From the IMG/VR virus record IMGVR_UViG_3300046517_001587, positions 1-46,910 of that record: DNA of 46,910 bases; one strand, 5' to 3'. The position numbers and the translations under genes were made by a program. Shown here in pieces: positions 23,260-30,525 of this stretch. The notes below the pieces were generated by a model. The model saw only the letters and a list, made by a program, of their open reading frames with translations, did not search any database and was not told the DNA's origin. Source of the stretch: a virus. How positions within the stretch are numbered: position 1 is the stretch's first letter; every line of letters begins with the position of its first letter.

Positions 23260-23514
23260 TTAGCCTCTGTCTTTTGCGCCCATGCGCTCGGTAGCGGTGG
23301 CGGTTTTCTTTTTGCCCTTGGGTGGCCCCGACACTTTTGCTTTGTGCGTGGACTCAGCCAGGACGATCCAGTTCTCGGGGTCGCCGTCGCCATGCCCGCA
23401 AATGCGACAGGATCGAGGAACGGGATTTTCGCCGGCAGCTTCCGCGATTTCCTTGGTGCCGCAGTTAGCACACTGGAAAGCGAACTTAGGTTCGGCGGTT
23501 GCTGTTTCTGCCAT
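23260..23514 (-). CDS. Zinc-ribbon protein, 84 aa
   Basis: CANCG (near residue 15) and CRICG (near 36) form a two-knuckle zinc ribbon. A basic Lys-rich tail follows (GPPKGKKKTATATE). It may bind nucleic acid. It lies between the DUF1064-like nuclease gene and the fibre block. A TTGACT sequence in the gap at 23515-23558 has no matching -10. Confidence 0.65.
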   Translation of the reverse strand: MAETATAEPKFAFQCANCGTKEIAEAAGENPVPRSCRICGHGDGDPENWIVLAESTHKAKVSGPPKGKKKTATATERMGAKDRG

Positions 23515-23558
23515 TGGCGCGCGTTGTGCCGCACCGCTGCGATCAAGTCAACGTTTTT

Positions 23559-24032
23559 TTATTGGATCCTCGTCCAACGCCCATCCTTGTCGCGCTGGTG
23601 CATTTCAAAAAGGATTTGCGGCCACCACGCGCGACACCCTTTGAAGCGCACCATGTCGCGCTCGCTGATCCACGGCCCTTTCACTTCGATTACCTTGTTC
23701 TGCCAGTGTTCGGTGGTCGGCAGGATGACGTAGAAGTCCGGTTTGTAATACATCGCCAGACCTGTCTCGGGATCGATGCCCCATTTGAGCCGGATGCCCT
23801 CGAACTCATAGCGGACGATTTCGCCGTTCTGCTTCTGCGCTTGTAACAGCAGCGCGTATTCTTTTTCCGGCCTTGTCATTCGCCGCGGCCTCGCGCGTGT
23901 CAGGACTTGGGGTGGCAGGCACGAAGGCGGCACGCCCTTGGCTTCGTCGATCAGGAACTTCGGCAGCTTTATCTGGCCTTTGGCTGCGAGATTCCTCTGG
24001 TGTGCTTCGGCTTCCGCTCGTGTCTTGATCAT
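23559..24032 (-). CDS. DUF1064-like restriction-fold nuclease
   Basis: The 157-residue product carries MTRPEKEYALLL (E57), a strand with YYKPDFYVI (D99) and VIEVKG (E116, K118), the E-PDF-ExK spacing of the PD-(D/E)XK fold as in phage DUF1064 proteins. It may resolve branched DNA or nick DNA during replication; that is inference from the family. The ATG at 24032 gives an N-terminal extension that overlaps the upstream gene by 227 bases; a start at the ATG near 23879 would begin just at the nuclease domain. Confidence 0.7.
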   Translation of the reverse strand: MIKTRAEAEAHQRNLAAKGQIKLPKFLIDEAKGVPPSCLPPQVLTRARPRRMTRPEKEYALLLQAQKQNGEIVRYEFEGIRLKWGIDPETGLAMYYKPDFYVILPTTEHWQNKVIEVKGPWISERDMVRFKGCRAWWPQILFEMHQRDKDGRWTRIQ

Positions 24033-24288
24033 GTTGCTCCTTCTTAGAATCTGCCGGATGAGTGCAACTACTCTGACTCACTTGGGTCTTGGGTTTTTGC
24101 TCACCTGTGCCTCCGGCAGATTTCCGAAACTCCTTGGCATCAGGACAAGTAGCCCAGTGAGCTACGTGCCTGTCGCGACGAAAGTAGTAATCGCCTTCCT
24201 TCACGGTGTCGGCGTTGACCGGCATATTTGCGCCCTTAACGGTTTTGAGCCACACGATTTCGGCTCCGCAGCGTTTGCATTTGCTCAT
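23806..24288 (-). CDS. Zinc-finger protein overlapping the DUF1064 gene
   Basis: An ATG at 24286-24288 opens MSKCKRCGAEIVWLKTVKGA with NMPVNADTV and RHVAHWATCP: CxxC then HWATC, a frequent phage zinc-finger pattern. After about 60 residues the frame continues without a stop as charged low-complexity sequence for 100 residues, over the start of the nuclease gene. The N-terminal domain is convincing; the tail may be translated or may reflect lack of stops. ATG at 24312 is an alternative start. Confidence 0.55.
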   Translation of the reverse strand: MSKCKRCGAEIVWLKTVKGANMPVNADTVKEGDYYFRRDRHVAHWATCPDAKEFRKSAGGTGEQKPKTQVSQSSCTHPADSKKEQHDQDTSGSRSTPEESRSQRPDKAAEVPDRRSQGRAAFVPATPSPDTREAAANDKAGKRIRAAVTSAEAERRNRPL

Positions 24289-24295
24289 GTCGAGT

Positions 24296-24904
24296 TCACC
24301 ATTCTGCGTCATCGGGATCGTTCGGGTTACACCCTGGTATCGGCAGCGCCGCCGCCTGACCGTAGGGATCAGGATGATGAGGAAGTTTTTCAGCCGGCGA
24401 GCGCGATTTCTCCCGCGACTCCTTTTTTGGTTTATGGGCAGGCATGGACGCCTTTTTGATCGCCTTTTTGATACCGGCTGAAATTCGGCCTTCGCGCGCG
24501 TCGGCGGCTTTGATCCCGAGAGCGGTCGCCAGCGTGAGGCGGTTGGGCCACTCGCGTTCTTTGAGGATCTGTTCGCGCGCGGCCTCGCATATTTGGGAGA
24601 AGGCTTCGCGTCCGCCATAGCCTTCAATTTCCTCTGGCCGCGCAGCGAGCAACTTGTCCGCGTGGACTTTATAACTTTCGTAAACTGGATCTGTCATGTT
24701 CCTTTCTCGCCAGATCCTCATGGCTTCAAGCGGGACCATCCCGCAGCGCATGTAGATCGTGACTGTTCTCTTTTTGTCTTTCTCGTCGATTGGAAATTCG
24801 AGGGCAATGTAGGGCTCGCCTTTTAACTCGATGTAAACGCCCGCTTTCCCGCTCCAGAGCGTCAGCTTATCCCCATCAGACAAACCGCCGATTACGTCAC
24901 GCAT
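24296..24904 (-). CDS. Hypothetical protein, 202 aa
   Basis: The product begins MRDVIGGLSDGDKLTLWSGK, with an N-terminal beta-rich domain (VYIELKGEPYIALEF; RTVTIYMRCGM), a helical middle (YESYKVHADKLLAARPEEIE) and a basic disordered C-terminus. The start overlaps the end of the methyltransferase gene by 13 bases. No family recognised; association with DNA modification is possible from position only. Confidence 0.65.
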   Translation of the reverse strand: MRDVIGGLSDGDKLTLWSGKAGVYIELKGEPYIALEFPIDEKDKKRTVTIYMRCGMVPLEAMRIWRERNMTDPVYESYKVHADKLLAARPEEIEGYGGREAFSQICEAAREQILKEREWPNRLTLATALGIKAADAREGRISAGIKKAIKKASMPAHKPKKESREKSRSPAEKLPHHPDPYGQAAALPIPGCNPNDPDDAEW

Positions 24905-25767
24905 AGAAACGGCTTCATGTTGAGGATGATTTGGTAGGCGACTTGCGGGACGATCGAGTTTCCCAATGCCGCAAGTATTGAGCGGTGTAGCCCATTAACC
25001 ACATCGAGAGATTCGTCAGGCGCTCGACGAACGTATCCATCTTCGCAAGGCACCCATACGCAGGGTTGCCAGCCGACTTGAGCGCATGAGGCAACTGGTC
25101 GGTCCTGCTCTTGCCGTCCAGACGATTCATCGCCCAGACTCCATCGCTCGTGTCCTTGATGTCCCTCGACCTCGGCGTCGGCCAGCCCGCGATCGCGTCG
25201 ACCAGGGTCGTGCCCGTTTTGGCTCCTCGAGCAATTCGCGCCTCGTTCGACTCCGGTCCGTGGCGGCTCACTACCGGCGTCGGCCACGTTGCGAAATCCA
25301 ACCACCCAGTACCGCTGCCGGATCTGAGGGGAGTCCACGGCACAAGCCGGAATATCGAATGTCCGAACCTCGTACCCGATCCGCTCCAGCGTAAAAAGGA
25401 TTCCGTCGAAGTCCAAGTCGATGATTCCAAGAGGCGTTTCGAGAACAAATCCATCCGGCTCGACTTCCGCAAGCACTCGCAAAGTTTCCTGCCAGAGCCA
25501 GCGGTCATCATCCTCGCCTCGTTGCTGCCCGGCTCGACTGCTTGGCTGACATGGCGGTCCTCCGGTAAGAAGGGTAGCGCCGCGGTACCGTCGTCCGTCG
25601 AAGGAACGTATATCGGGATGGGGTTGGAGTCCGTGGGATCGTGTAAGGAAAGCCCGACACCGCTCGTCACGCTCACACATGGCAACAGTTCGGAATCCGG
25701 CCCACCCAGCGGCAACTGCGAATCCTCCGAGTCCGGTGAAAAGATCAACGTGAGTTGGCTCATTCAT
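24892..25767 (-). CDS. C5-cytosine DNA methyltransferase
   Basis: This enzyme transfers a methyl group from SAM to cytosine C5 in DNA. Motif I DLFTGLGGF (8-16), motif IV GGPPCQP with catalytic C73, motif VI as LETP with E110 in place of the usual ENV, motif VIII QIRQR (148-152) and motif X ALGNSIVPQVA near the C-terminus are all present. The target-recognition region is short (about 160-255). Likely use is protection of phage DNA from host restriction. The ATG at 25767 overlaps the stop of the small upstream gene. A second long frame runs through the same DNA. Confidence 0.92.
   Translation of the reverse strand: MNEPTHVDLFTGLGGFAVAAGWAGFRTVAMCERDERCRAFLTRSHGLQPHPDIRSFDGRRYRGATLLTGGPPCQPSSRAGQQRGEDDDRWLWQETLRVLAEVEPDGFVLETPLGIIDLDFDGILFTLERIGYEVRTFDIPACAVDSPQIRQRYWVVGFRNVADAGSEPPRTGVERGANCSRSQNGHDPGRRDRGLADAEVEGHQGHERWSLGDESSGRQEQDRPVASCAQVGWQPCVWVPCEDGYVRRAPDESLDVVNGLHRSILAALGNSIVPQVAYQIILNMKPFLCVT
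24915..25763 (-). CDS. Overlapping 282-codon frame inside the methyltransferase gene
   Basis: On the same strand, shifted by one frame, an ATG four bases after the methyltransferase ATG opens 282 codons without a stop. The product reads MSQLTLIFSPDSEDSQ and contains SGRKLCECL, two WPTP motifs (ATWPTPVV, GWPTPRSRD) and SMWLMGY before a SSRKSP tail. I recall similar 'PTP ... WLMG' hypothetical proteins at phage methyltransferase loci. It may be a true dual-coding partner or a conserved shadow caused by the methyltransferase motifs. Confidence 0.3.
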   Translation of the reverse strand: MSQLTLIFSPDSEDSQLPLGGPDSELLPCVSVTSGVGLSLHDPTDSNPIPIYVPSTDDGTAALPFLPEDRHVSQAVEPGSNEARMMTAGSGRKLCECLRKSSRMDLFSKRLLESSTWTSTESFLRWSGSGTRFGHSIFRLVPWTPLRSGSGTGWLDFATWPTPVVSRHGPESNEARIARGAKTGTTLVDAIAGWPTPRSRDIKDTSDGVWAMNRLDGKSRTDQLPHALKSAGNPAYGCLAKMDTFVERLTNLSMWLMGYTAQYLRHWETRSSRKSPTKSSST

Positions 25768-25927
25768 CACCTTTCACCGCATCGAGGATTCGTTCGAGGT
25801 ACGCCCGATCAGCCACCGGACCAATCGCCCAATCCTTGAAGCCTTGAGTTTTCGCCCATAACGCCACCTTCTCAGCGGCCAGCATGACGTCAGGTGGAAC
25901 GTCGAGGTTAAGAATCAGCTTTCTCAT
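25760..25927 (-). CDS. Small protein, 55 aa
   Basis: An ATG at 25925-25927 opens MRKLILNLDVPPDVMLAAEK and ends DRAYLERILDAVKGDE. The strand-then-helix start (KLILNLDVP) is typical of small phage proteins of unknown role. Its start touches the stop of the HTH gene and its end overlaps the methyltransferase start, so it is part of the same operon. Confidence 0.6.
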   Translation of the reverse strand: MRKLILNLDVPPDVMLAAEKVALWAKTQGFKDWAIGPVADRAYLERILDAVKGDE

Positions 25928-26100
25928 GGGGTTCTCTCAATCGCTTTGATAGCGCGATAAATATGCCGGACCTTGTTGTAACTTACGCCAAGCAGGTAAG
26001 CGGCGCGCTCGGCGCGCAGGCCACAATGAAACGCCAAGCTAACTGCGCGCAGCCTGAGCATATCATCAGCCACTGTTTGCCTGAGTTCTTCCTTACTCAT
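25924..26100 (-). CDS. Small helix-turn-helix protein, 58 aa
   Basis: The start is ATG at 26100, overlapping the nuclease stop (ATGA). Near residues 27-55 there is CGLRAERAAYLLGVSYNKVR, a helix-turn-helix resembling sigma region 4 or a resolvase HTH, followed by HIYRAIKAIE. It may be a DNA-binding regulator or a terminase/transposase-like HTH accessory. It is too short for more. Confidence 0.6.
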   Translation of the reverse strand: MSKEELRQTVADDMLRLRAVSLAFHCGLRAERAAYLLGVSYNKVRHIYRAIKAIERTP

Positions 26101-26639
26101 GGCCGTGGGAGAACTTCGTCGTGAGCAAACCGGAGCGTTGCGCCGATGCTCACCCAATCTGAGAACTTGTACGCGTTCGCTGCCCGAGCTGCGTAAGTAA
26201 TCGCGCTTCGGTGAAGGGATAATTCGTGCATCCGCTGCGGATCGCGCGCGCTGGCTATTTCCTTGTCCATGACGATAGGTGGCACAGCGAAAATCTTGTC
26301 GCCCTGATACATCGCAACCGCAGAATGACCGCCGACTCCGGTGAACCCGACCTTTCCCGAACAAAAGGCGTACAACTTTTCATCAGGATGACTCCGACAA
26401 AACGCTATCATCTTAGCCTCTGATTCCTGCGCCAGAAGCTCGATTGTCGGCTTGATTTCGATCAGTCCCAATCCGGTCACGCGGAAATCCGGCAAGTAAC
26501 CACTGACGCGCTCCGGTTCGTACTTCCATTTAAGACCGAGAGTGTCGAAGAAGATCGCCCAACGACCTTCGAGGGTGCTTCGGACTGCGAGAGGACCGTT
26601 AGACAACTGGACTTCCCTGATTCGACGTTGTGTTCTCAT
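26097..26639 (-). CDS. PD-(D/E)XK-like nuclease
   Basis: The 180-residue product has LEGRWAIFFDTLG (E24), KYEPERVSGYLPDF (D51) and LIEIKPT (E61-x-K63), the active-site spacing of restriction-endonuclease-fold proteins such as VRR/TnsA-like nucleases. A second half (AMYQGDKIFAVPP and helices) is family-specific. It lies directly after the replication initiator (ATGA overlap), so a role in replication or recombination intermediates is likely. Start is ATG at 26639. Confidence 0.75.
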   Translation of the reverse strand: MRTQRRIREVQLSNGPLAVRSTLEGRWAIFFDTLGLKWKYEPERVSGYLPDFRVTGLGLIEIKPTIELLAQESEAKMIAFCRSHPDEKLYAFCSGKVGFTGVGGHSAVAMYQGDKIFAVPPIVMDKEIASARDPQRMHELSLHRSAITYAARAANAYKFSDWVSIGATLRFAHDEVLPRP

Positions 26640-27442
26640 ATTTCCACCGGCAATCTGGATTTTTCGTGACGCCACCATTCTTCGCGTAGCCCGTTGCTGG
26701 GAACATCAGCCCATGTGTGCCACGCCATTATTTTCTCGCGCTTATCGGGGTAGCGTTCAACCGCCCATGACTTGAACCGATCCGGCAAATCGATCTTGCT
26801 TTTGTCGAGCGGAGCAACGCCAGCGAAACCTCGTTTGGAAGGATCAGGGCGCGGCTCGACAAGTCCAGTGTAGCCCTGCTCAAGGGAATGATTGATCGCC
26901 CTGATAGCCCGTGCTTCGCCCATTGCTTTGAGTCTGGAGAACTGCCGCTTGATCGCTTCGGGGGTTAAAGTTTGGCGTTTGTGCTTCCGGTGGTTTTCCC
27001 ATTCCGTCCATGCCTCCTGAAATTTTTGCGAAGCGTATGGGGGTTCCTGATGGTTATTGAGGGTTCTCTTGGCACCAGCGCCCCCATTACACGCACCAGC
27101 GCCCCCATTAGGCGCACCAGCGACACCATTACTAAATGGTATCGTTTTGGTCACTGTTTCACTCTGTCCCGCTTCGTTCGCCCACGTTAAGCGCCAAACT
27201 TTGATCTTCTTAGTTGCCCCCACGCGCTGGCCAGTGTCCACGATAAATCCCGCCGCTTCGAGGCGAGCTAGCGCCCTCATTACCGTCCTGCGGTCATACT
27301 CGGTCTTGCGACAAAGAAGCGTCAACGATGGGAAGGTTTTTCCGGCCTCGCTAGTGTGATCCGCCAGAGCGATAAGCACGGATTTGTCGCAAGGCGAACC
27401 AATGGTGTTGTCGAACACCCAAGTTATCGCTCTCAGGCTCAT
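26636..27442 (-). CDS. Replication initiator-like protein (lambda-O type layout)
   Basis: The 268-residue product begins MSLRAITWVFDNTIGSPCDK and continues as a winged helix (VLIALADHTSEAGKTFPSLT, CRKTEYDRRTVMRALARLEA), the HTH_36-type domain of phage replication proteins such as lambda O. A Gly/Ala-rich linker encoded by three 21-bp repeats follows (residues about 104-124). The C-terminal part (EAWTEWENHRKHKRQTLTPE ... W-rich end) may bind a helicase loader. It starts at ATG 27442; an upstream in-frame reading is less likely. Confidence 0.75.
   Translation of the reverse strand: MSLRAITWVFDNTIGSPCDKSVLIALADHTSEAGKTFPSLTLLCRKTEYDRRTVMRALARLEAAGFIVDTGQRVGATKKIKVWRLTWANEAGQSETVTKTIPFSNGVAGAPNGGAGACNGGAGAKRTLNNHQEPPYASQKFQEAWTEWENHRKHKRQTLTPEAIKRQFSRLKAMGEARAIRAINHSLEQGYTGLVEPRPDPSKRGFAGVAPLDKSKIDLPDRFKSWAVERYPDKREKIMAWHTWADVPSNGLREEWWRHEKSRLPVEI
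27072..27131 (-). repeat. Three 21-bp iteron-like repeats inside the initiator gene
   Basis: On the plus strand the core GCACCAGCGCCCCCATTA occurs at 27072-27089 and 27093-27110, and with two changes at 27114-27131, with a period of 21. It is directly followed by a perfect hairpin ACCATT-ACTA-AATGGT (27125-27140). Iterons in the middle of an initiator gene are the lambda-O origin arrangement. Confidence 0.65.
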
Positions 27443-27507
27443 CGGCTCAAGTGACGCGCTCCCGCGCTCCCGCTGTCCACAACCTTCGGCACATGAGGAA
27501 GAAAAGA

Positions 27508-27521
27508 GGAGCTTGCGCTCC
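27508..27521 (-). promoter_or_regulatory. Hairpin in the leader of the initiator gene
   Basis: On the minus strand GGAGC-GCAA-GCTCC is followed by TCTTTTCTTCC. It lies in a 169-base gap upstream of the initiator ATG. It could be a weak terminator or attenuator separating helicase genes from the initiator. The gap also holds two inverted TGTCCACA words (27474 and 27598 regions), partial matches to DnaA boxes. Confidence 0.35.
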
Positions 27522-27611
27522 AAGAAAGGACTCCCCCGTGAATAGCCGCGTTTGAACGGGCCGCTTTTAGCGCGTCATTTGAACCGATCACCATAGGCTG
27601 TGGACATTTGA

Positions 27612-28541
27612 TCACTTTTTATCAGAAGCCGAATAATCCGCAAGAGCATTTAGGTTGAGAATCGCGTTTCTCCGCGTAGCCACAGCTTTGTGCGCTGCGC
27701 GTGAGCGCCGCAAAAACATCAGTCGTTCCGCCGGGCAATCGTAGATTAGACAAGGATCGCCGTTCTCGAACTCGAGTACCACATTGGCAAAATCTTCCGG
27801 TCCCAGCTTAATAAATGAAATCGGTGAGCTGTCTGTCCGCGCGCTCGCCAGCAACAAAGCGCACATCGGCATCCGTTCACCTTGGTAAAGAATGACTGAC
27901 CGCAGCCGTTTAAGTAAACTATTGCCAAGCAGGAAAATGATCCGGCCTTGAACGTAATCGGGAATCGCGCTACCGAGAAACCAATGTTCCTCCTCGTTTT
28001 CGTAATCGTAATCGTTCATTTGTTTAGACCAGTACTTTTTTCGAGCCTCAATCGAGAGCGGTAGAACGTCGCGACCATAAGAGAAGGTCAACATCATGAC
28101 GCCTCGCGCTTGTACCAACGTGGAATTGACTCGAATTAGCTGTGGAAGCGAAAGCGACGGATTAGCGCACAAATCGAGATCGATCAGATCGAAAGGCCCT
28201 TTCTCTTTGAGCTGTGGATTCACGAAAACTTTCGTTTGGTTGTAGCCGTTCCCGAAACCTTCGTGGTGCACAATTTCAGTCACTGGCGATATGTCGCATT
28301 GCATGATTGCGTCCGCCGAACAGGCAGCTCGCGCCGCGTACTCCCACTGTTTGTCCACGCAGAGGATATGACAACGCGGCATAAGTTCCCGAACCGCTTT
28401 ACACTCCCCCGTCGGCTCGGGACCAGCCAATAGCAACACACGCCAAGCGCCATTATGAACGCCGTCGCGAGCTTGCAGGTAGTATTTCGCTAACTTTAAG
28501 TGTTCCCCTCTGGCTACCCGTTTTTGGTCGGTCGTGATCAC
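27612..28541 (-). CDS. Rossmann-fold (methyltransferase-like) protein, GTG start
   Basis: The 309-residue product has a beta-alpha-beta start (WRVLLLAGPEPTGECKAVRE), an acidic strand end (CHILCVDKQ), then AIMQCDIS and PFDLIDLDLCANPSLS, a layout like class I SAM-dependent methyltransferases; no clear catalytic motif is seen. The C-terminal part is helical and basic (RLMFLRRSRAAHKAVATRRN). GTG at 28541 overlaps the helicase stop as GTGA. Substrate unknown; nucleic acid is plausible given the neighbours. Confidence 0.65.
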   Translation of the reverse strand: MITTDQKRVARGEHLKLAKYYLQARDGVHNGAWRVLLLAGPEPTGECKAVRELMPRCHILCVDKQWEYAARAACSADAIMQCDISPVTEIVHHEGFGNGYNQTKVFVNPQLKEKGPFDLIDLDLCANPSLSLPQLIRVNSTLVQARGVMMLTFSYGRDVLPLSIEARKKYWSKQMNDYDYENEEEHWFLGSAIPDYVQGRIIFLLGNSLLKRLRSVILYQGERMPMCALLLASARTDSSPISFIKLGPEDFANVVLEFENGDPCLIYDCPAERLMFLRRSRAAHKAVATRRNAILNLNALADYSASDKK

Positions 28542-30325
28542 ACTATCGCGTCCTCCCTGACAACGCCGATCGCTTGCATATGTCGCCAGACCAACGGGTG
28601 ACCTTGTTGTTTTTCCGTCGGTTCCACCCAATCCTGTTCACTGAGCCAGCGCCAATACGAGGCTGGCACCTGATTAAGCGTCCAGCTCCGTTTGGCCGGC
28701 AGCCCGAATGGGAATGGGTAATCGTTCCCTAAAAATGTGTACGCCTGTTCCTCGCTGTAGCGCAGCGCGCCGACGACATTGCGCTTTTCCAGCGCCCGCA
28801 GGGTGCGAAACCCACAAAGACCGGCAGTTTTACGGGCGAAAATCGCGGTAGTCAGCGCCGAGGCGTGACCTTTGTCCTTCACCGTCGCGCAGTCGATCCC
28901 GTTGCGCTCAAGGAACTCCACCTGCTTATCGGTGGGCTTGCCGTGATGCCAGTGCATCGTCGGCTCGTAATCCTCCAACTCCTTGTCGTGCATCACCGCG
29001 GCGTACAGCTTGGCGTCGACCAGGCCGTGCATGGCGCGGCGTTTGGCCGCTCGGAGCAATTCTTCCTTGAGTTGCTGCTCGCGCTCGGCCTGCACATCAC
29101 TGGCGACTGATTGCAGGTCCAGCATTTCGCCCTGTTTGAGCTTCGCTCCGATAGCCGCCCTTTCGCCCACGTTGGCCGCTACGAGGTCGGCTGGACCTTG
29201 CAGGCCGAATCTCTCGGCATGGAACAAAAGGTCGAGGATTAGGGCGTCTGGCTTCGCGCTTGAGGCGATTGCGGCCCTTCTTTGATTGGCGTGAGGGATT
29301 CCATCGACCACACCGGGCAGTACCCGCCCGATCCGGCCTACCTTCTGGCGCCAGATGCCCGCGCTGCGCGTCGGCGTCAGGTTGAGCAGGCAATCGCACG
29401 GCGGGCAATCCCATCCGGTCGAGAGCAGGCTGGAACAGGAAATCAGCTCAAACTGGCGTTGCTCGAAGGCTTTTTCGATCTCGAATTTATCAGGACTCTT
29501 GCCGTCCACATGGCGAGCGTTGATGCCGAGCGCGCGGCAGATCCGCACAAACTCGATCGAGGACTTAATCAGCGGCAGAAAGGCGACGATCTGGCGACCG
29601 CTGGCGTGTTCCACGAGCATCTTGGCGATCCGCGTGTAATACGGCAGGATCTTCGAGTGCAGCCCTTCCTTGTCGTAGTCGGGCCCATCAAACCCCTGCT
29701 TCTGCTGGACGTCTGAAATGTCGATCTCCACCGGCAGGGTCAAGACCTTGATCGGCGTGATGTAGCCTTCGTCTATCAGGGAGAACAGGCCCAGCTCGAA
29801 CGCTACGGTCTGGTAGTAGGCCGAGAGATCCTTGAGTTTCGCTCGGAACGCCGTTGCAGTTTGTCCGCATACCTTTGCAGTTCGGAAATAATCGGTGATG
29901 ACCTTGGCCTGCTCGACCGATCGGTGAGCCTCATCGACAAAGATGTATTGGAAGTGGTCGCGGGGGTAGCGTTCGAGCCGGTGTTCGCGGGAAAGAGTCT
30001 GAATAGAACCGACAACGACCTGCGAGAGTCGGCTGGCCTTACTATCGGCTTTGTCCAGAGCGGCCGTAATGCCGATGAGCCGGTGAAACTTGTCGAGGGG
30101 CTGCTGGCATAACTCGTCACGATCCGCGAGATACAGAAACTTGCCGCGATGCGACACGGCCTCGCACACAAGACCCGCCACAATCGTTTTACCGGAGCTG
30201 GTAGGGATATTGAGGACACAGGAGCGGTAGGTTTCTCCCTCGCCCTTATACCACGGCTTTACTCCCCACGTTGTGAGGATCCGCTCGCGGGCCTCGGCCT
30301 GGTAATCTCGCGGCTGAACGTTCAT
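28538..30325 (-). CDS. SF2 (DEAH) DNA/RNA helicase
   Basis: The 595-residue product has PTSSGKT (41-47), DEAH (131-134), motif III GQTATAF, and a C-terminal RecA-like domain with STGWDCP and QKVGRIGR (motif VI). After the helicase core come PTDKQVEFLERNGI, a small motif I recall in phage helicases, and a DUF3820-like end (FPFGLPAKRSWTLNQVPASY, YWRWLSEQDW). It probably unwinds DNA in phage replication or repair. The ATG at 30325 is coupled to the upstream stop. Confidence 0.88.
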   Translation of the reverse strand: MNVQPRDYQAEARERILTTWGVKPWYKGEGETYRSCVLNIPTSSGKTIVAGLVCEAVSHRGKFLYLADRDELCQQPLDKFHRLIGITAALDKADSKASRLSQVVVGSIQTLSREHRLERYPRDHFQYIFVDEAHRSVEQAKVITDYFRTAKVCGQTATAFRAKLKDLSAYYQTVAFELGLFSLIDEGYITPIKVLTLPVEIDISDVQQKQGFDGPDYDKEGLHSKILPYYTRIAKMLVEHASGRQIVAFLPLIKSSIEFVRICRALGINARHVDGKSPDKFEIEKAFEQRQFELISCSSLLSTGWDCPPCDCLLNLTPTRSAGIWRQKVGRIGRVLPGVVDGIPHANQRRAAIASSAKPDALILDLLFHAERFGLQGPADLVAANVGERAAIGAKLKQGEMLDLQSVASDVQAEREQQLKEELLRAAKRRAMHGLVDAKLYAAVMHDKELEDYEPTMHWHHGKPTDKQVEFLERNGIDCATVKDKGHASALTTAIFARKTAGLCGFRTLRALEKRNVVGALRYSEEQAYTFLGNDYPFPFGLPAKRSWTLNQVPASYWRWLSEQDWVEPTEKQQGHPLVWRHMQAIGVVREDAIV

Positions 30326-30525
30326 CGCCCGACGAACCGTGAACACTCACACAACCAGAAAACGCCTTCGTGCTTACAATGGCCGCGCCCGTTGAAATGC
30401 TTGTCGCGCGGATGCCCGCACCGGACGCATTGCGATAAAACCTCATCCAGTGACCGCTCCGGTGGCTGTAGCGCCGGACAATAGATCGGGTCACGCTTCC
30501 CTGTGTAAGCTGTGTGGGTGTTCAT
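30322..30525 (-). CDS. Small zinc-binding protein, 67 aa
   Basis: CVRCGHPRDKHFNGRGHCKHE followed by FWLCEC gives several Cys and His that suit one or two zinc sites (CxxCGHxxxxH ... CxH ... CxC). The N-terminus is polar. ATGA-coupled to both neighbours in the helicase operon, so it is likely a nucleic-acid-binding accessory protein. Confidence 0.7.
   Translation of the reverse strand: MNTHTAYTGKRDPIYCPALQPPERSLDEVLSQCVRCGHPRDKHFNGRGHCKHEGVFWLCECSRFVGR

Noticed and set aside
23515-23558. TTGACT on the minus strand as a promoter between the nuclease and zinc-ribbon genes
   Set aside because: No ATAAG- or TATAAT-like -10 at 16-18 bases.
27474-27605. DnaA boxes near the initiator gene
   Set aside because: The two TGTCCACA words match the DnaA consensus at only 7 of 9 positions, and two partial hits in G+C-rich phage DNA are weak; kept only as a remark beside the iterons.
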